Origin: Ruminococcus sp. XPD3002 | GTDB taxonomy: Bacteria; Bacillota; Clostridia; Oscillospirales; Ruminococcaceae | Length of the DNA stretch: 33,449 nt | Direction: 5' to 3' | NCBI GenBank assembly: GCA_900119535.1 | Contig: FPJT01000001.1 | Coordinates: 1-33,449 of the forward strand | Shown: piece by piece, positions 31,371 to 33,449 of the stretch | Layout: every line of letters starts with the position of its first letter | Numbering within the stretch: position 1 is the first letter of the stretch | Notes under the pieces: model-generated | The model's input: the letters and a program-made list of their open reading frames with translations, nothing else | What the model was told of the DNA's origin: nothing | The model's database searches: none | Made by a program: the position numbers and the translations under genes

Positions 31371-33449
31371 ATGAAAATCAGAAAGACAGCAGCAATCATT
31401 ATCGCAGCCGCATCAATGGGAGTATCCCTTGCGGCACCTTACAGCGCAGCAATGCCTGTGATGCCCGTTTATGCAGTTGAAGAGAGTGAATACAACTTTG
31501 AAGAATATGCAGCAGCACAAATAGAATCAGGTAATGCGGACGGCGTATACGAAGGTATACTTTATAAAAAAGGAAAAGAAGAAAATGGCAAAGAGTATGT
31601 TGATATAGTTGATGCTGATGCAGAAATGCCGGATGTTATTGTTCCCGGAGAGATAGAAGGACTTCCTGTAAGGTTCATTGAATTATACAATGTAACAGGA
31701 AATATAGTCCTTCCTGATACTATAGAAGTTCTGGACGGAGCATATTTCCCAAATGCCAAGTCGATAAAGCTTCCGAAATCGCTTAAGAAGATCGCAAACA
31801 GCACATTGCAAAACTGTTATAACATTAAGTCTATAGAGATACCTGATACTGTTGAAGAGATCGGAGATAATTGCCTGAACGGCTGTACAAGTCTTGAATC
31901 AATAGAGATACCGGGAAGTGTAAAAAAGATAGGAAGTGCATTTTTAAATGGATGCACAAGCCTTGAAAAAGCGGTTTTTGATGAGGGCGTTGAAGATATA
32001 GGTTCCACTCCATTTGAAGATTGTAAAAACCTTAAATATGTGTCGCTCCCATGCAGCTTAAAAAATATTCATACGGAATATCAAGAACTGAATGTTGAGA
32101 CTCTTGAGATAGGGACAAAAGGCTATTCTGTAGATGAAGACGGATATTTTGAAACTGATTTAGGATGGTTTGTACTTGATGGATTTACAGGACCAAATCT
32201 GAAAAATATAATCATTAAAGAAGGTTCTGAGTTTATTCCGCCTTTGAAAAATCTTTCGCAGGAAGTTATAGACAATATGGTCATTCCAGATAGTGTTACT
32301 GCAATATGGGTTTTACAAGGTGATTACGAATCTATAACTATACCAAAGCAGATCGAATATATTGGTGAGGTTGCTATGAGCAATAATCCGGCACTTAAAG
32401 AAGTAAAATTTGAAGACGGATTTAAGGGGACAATATCAGGAGGCGCGTTTTATGGAAGCAGTATAGAGAAGTTAGATATCCCTGAGGGGGCAATTATCAG
32501 GGGCGCCGGTGGATGTGCAGGTTTAAAAGAGGTGTCTGTACCGATAACAATGTTTACACTTAATGATGAGGATTATATGGAGCATGAGTTTGATAAATCA
32601 TTTGAAGGTGATATTCCTTTTGGCGCGGCGTTTGGTGTACATTCAGATTTGAAAGAATTGAAAAAGGTTACGATAAAGAATTCTTCTTCTGATAAGGAAT
32701 ATGTTCTGTATAATTGCGGTTTAAATAACCTTGATGCTCTAAAAACAGTTGTTCTTCCTGAGGAAATTACAAAGATAGGTGATAGTGCATTCTGCGACTG
32801 CAAATCACTTAAAGAAATAAATATACCTGAAAGTGTTACAGCAATAGGTGATTATGCTTTTGTTAACTGCACTTCTTTGGAAAAAATCGAAATTCCTGAC
32901 GGTGTTAAAGAGATAGGTGAAAGCGCTTTCGGCGGCTGTACTAATATCAAGAAATTTAATATTCCAGAGAAAGTCAGTGCTATAGGCAACGGTGCTTTTT
33001 ATGATTGTATTTCGCTTGAAGAAATCAATATACCTGAAGGAGTAACAACGATCAGCACTTATGCATTTAAAGGAGACTCTTCGTTGAGGAATATTGCTCT
33101 TCCAAAGAGCCTGACAAGCATAGAAGAAAATGCATTTTCTGAAAGCGGTATAGAGAAGATAGATATTCCTGAAGGAGTATCTGTCATTGGAGGATCAGCA
33201 TTTGCAAAATGCAAAGACCTGACTGATGTAATTATACGTAATCGTGAATGTGAAATTGGAGATATATTAGGTTACTCGGTTAATGATATCGTGATCCACG
33301 GCTACAAGGGTTCAACAGCAGAGAAGTTTGCAGAAGATAATGGAAATAAATTCATCCCTCTTGACGGCGATGAATCAACAGTTATCGGCGACGCAAACCT
33401 TGACGGAGATGTCAGCCTTGCAGATGCACTTCTGATACTCCAGCACGTA
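31371..33449 (+). CDS. Secreted BspA-like LRR protein with dockerin, cut by the window end
   Basis: The reading frame from ATG 31371 (GGAGG at about 31358) stays open for 693 codons to the window edge. It begins with a signal peptide (MKIRKTAAIIIAAASMGVSL, cleavage near AVYA at about 39), then leucine-rich repeats of the BspA type that are more divergent than in the 24815 gene (for example IPDTVEEIGDNCLNGCTSLE and LPEEITKIGDSAFCDCKSLK). It ends with GYKGSTAEKFAEDNG and the first half of a dockerin (IGDANLDGDVSLADALLILQ). The missing part should be about 45 residues. Role as for the other LRR-dockerin protein: a non-catalytic, presumably binding, cellulosome passenger. Base composition looks AT-richer than the adjacent purA. 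Confidence 0.88.
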   Translation, partial: MKIRKTAAIIIAAASMGVSLAAPYSAAMPVMPVYAVEESEYNFEEYAAAQIESGNADGVYEGILYKKGKEENGKEYVDIVDADAEMPDVIVPGEIEGLPVRFIELYNVTGNIVLPDTIEVLDGAYFPNAKSIKLPKSLKKIANSTLQNCYNIKSIEIPDTVEEIGDNCLNGCTSLESIEIPGSVKKIGSAFLNGCTSLEKAVFDEGVEDIGSTPFEDCKNLKYVSLPCSLKNIHTEYQELNVETLEIGTKGYSVDEDGYFETDLGWFVLDGFTGPNLKNIIIKEGSEFIPPLKNLSQEVIDNMVIPDSVTAIWVLQGDYESITIPKQIEYIGEVAMSNNPALKEVKFEDGFKGTISGGAFYGSSIEKLDIPEGAIIRGAGGCAGLKEVSVPITMFTLNDEDYMEHEFDKSFEGDIPFGAAFGVHSDLKELKKVTIKNSSSDKEYVLYNCGLNNLDALKTVVLPEEITKIGDSAFCDCKSLKEINIPESVTAIGDYAFVNCTSLEKIEIPDGVKEIGESAFGGCTNIKKFNIPEKVSAIGNGAFYDCISLEEINIPEGVTTISTYAFKGDSSLRNIALPKSLTSIEENAFSESGIEKIDIPEGVSVIGGSAFAKCKDLTDVIIRNRECEIGDILGYSVNDIVIHGYKGSTAEKFAEDNGNKFIPLDGDESTVIGDANLDGDVSLADALLILQHV

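Overview
The window looks like chromosome from a cellulosome-forming Ruminococcus (Oscillospiraceae, Bacillota), closest in style to R. flavefaciens or R. champanellensis. This is an inference from three things: five proteins carrying C-terminal dockerin modules (a GH26 mannanase, a GH9 endoglucanase, two BspA-like leucine-rich-repeat proteins and a transglutaminase-fold protein), the dockerin wording (SLADALxILQYVAN followed by RGDGIT), and low-GC Firmicute promoters and ribosome binding sites. No rRNA, tRNA, CRISPR array, phage or IS gene was seen.

Layout. 1-108: tail of a sortase-anchored surface protein. 109-556: an unusually dense array of perfect hairpins. 557-2770 (-): secreted GH26 enzyme. 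3164-5284 (+): operon of a small membrane protein, endonuclease III, YjbQ and a sirtuin. 5285-5661: convergent gap with unexplained RNA-like structure. 10406-5662 (-): two M16-family proteins, Lgt with an odd tail, and FolD. 14099-10677 (-): RecG, CoaX, a MIF-like tautomerase and a 51-residue rubredoxin. 14292-15482 (+): CoaBC, divergent from recG. 15626-18091 (+): GH9-CBM3-dockerin cellulase. 19549-18413 (-): GHL10-type lipoprotein. 19764-22323 (+): metallo-beta-lactamase-fold lipoprotein and membrane S41 protease. 22731-24770 (+): GNAT acetyltransferase and a lipoprotein-type penicillin-binding protein. 26908-24815 (-): LRR-dockerin protein. 31106-27512 (-): PurA, dockerin-transglutaminase and a membrane protein with APVLD repeats. 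31371 to the end (+): a second LRR-dockerin protein, cut by the window edge inside its dockerin.

How the genes fit together. The dockerin proteins would be secreted and docked on cohesin-bearing scaffoldins, which are not in this window. GH26 and GH9 attack mannan and cellulose; the LRR and transglutaminase proteins suggest non-hydrolytic cellulosome passengers. They are interleaved with housekeeping genes (coenzyme A synthesis by CoaX and CoaBC, DNA repair by Nth and RecG, folate and purine metabolism by FolD and PurA).

Most interesting non-coding signals: (i) two homologous, structured leaders, one before the GNAT/PBP pair and one before an LRR-dockerin gene, with paired-base substitutions that preserve both hairpins; (ii) a family of perfect hairpins with exactly three-base loops concentrated in intergenic DNA; (iii) a compact promoter-stem-terminator unit at 27277-27389 (-) that looks like a small RNA. 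All motif and coordinate work was done by eye; family names rest on recognised motifs, not on database searches.
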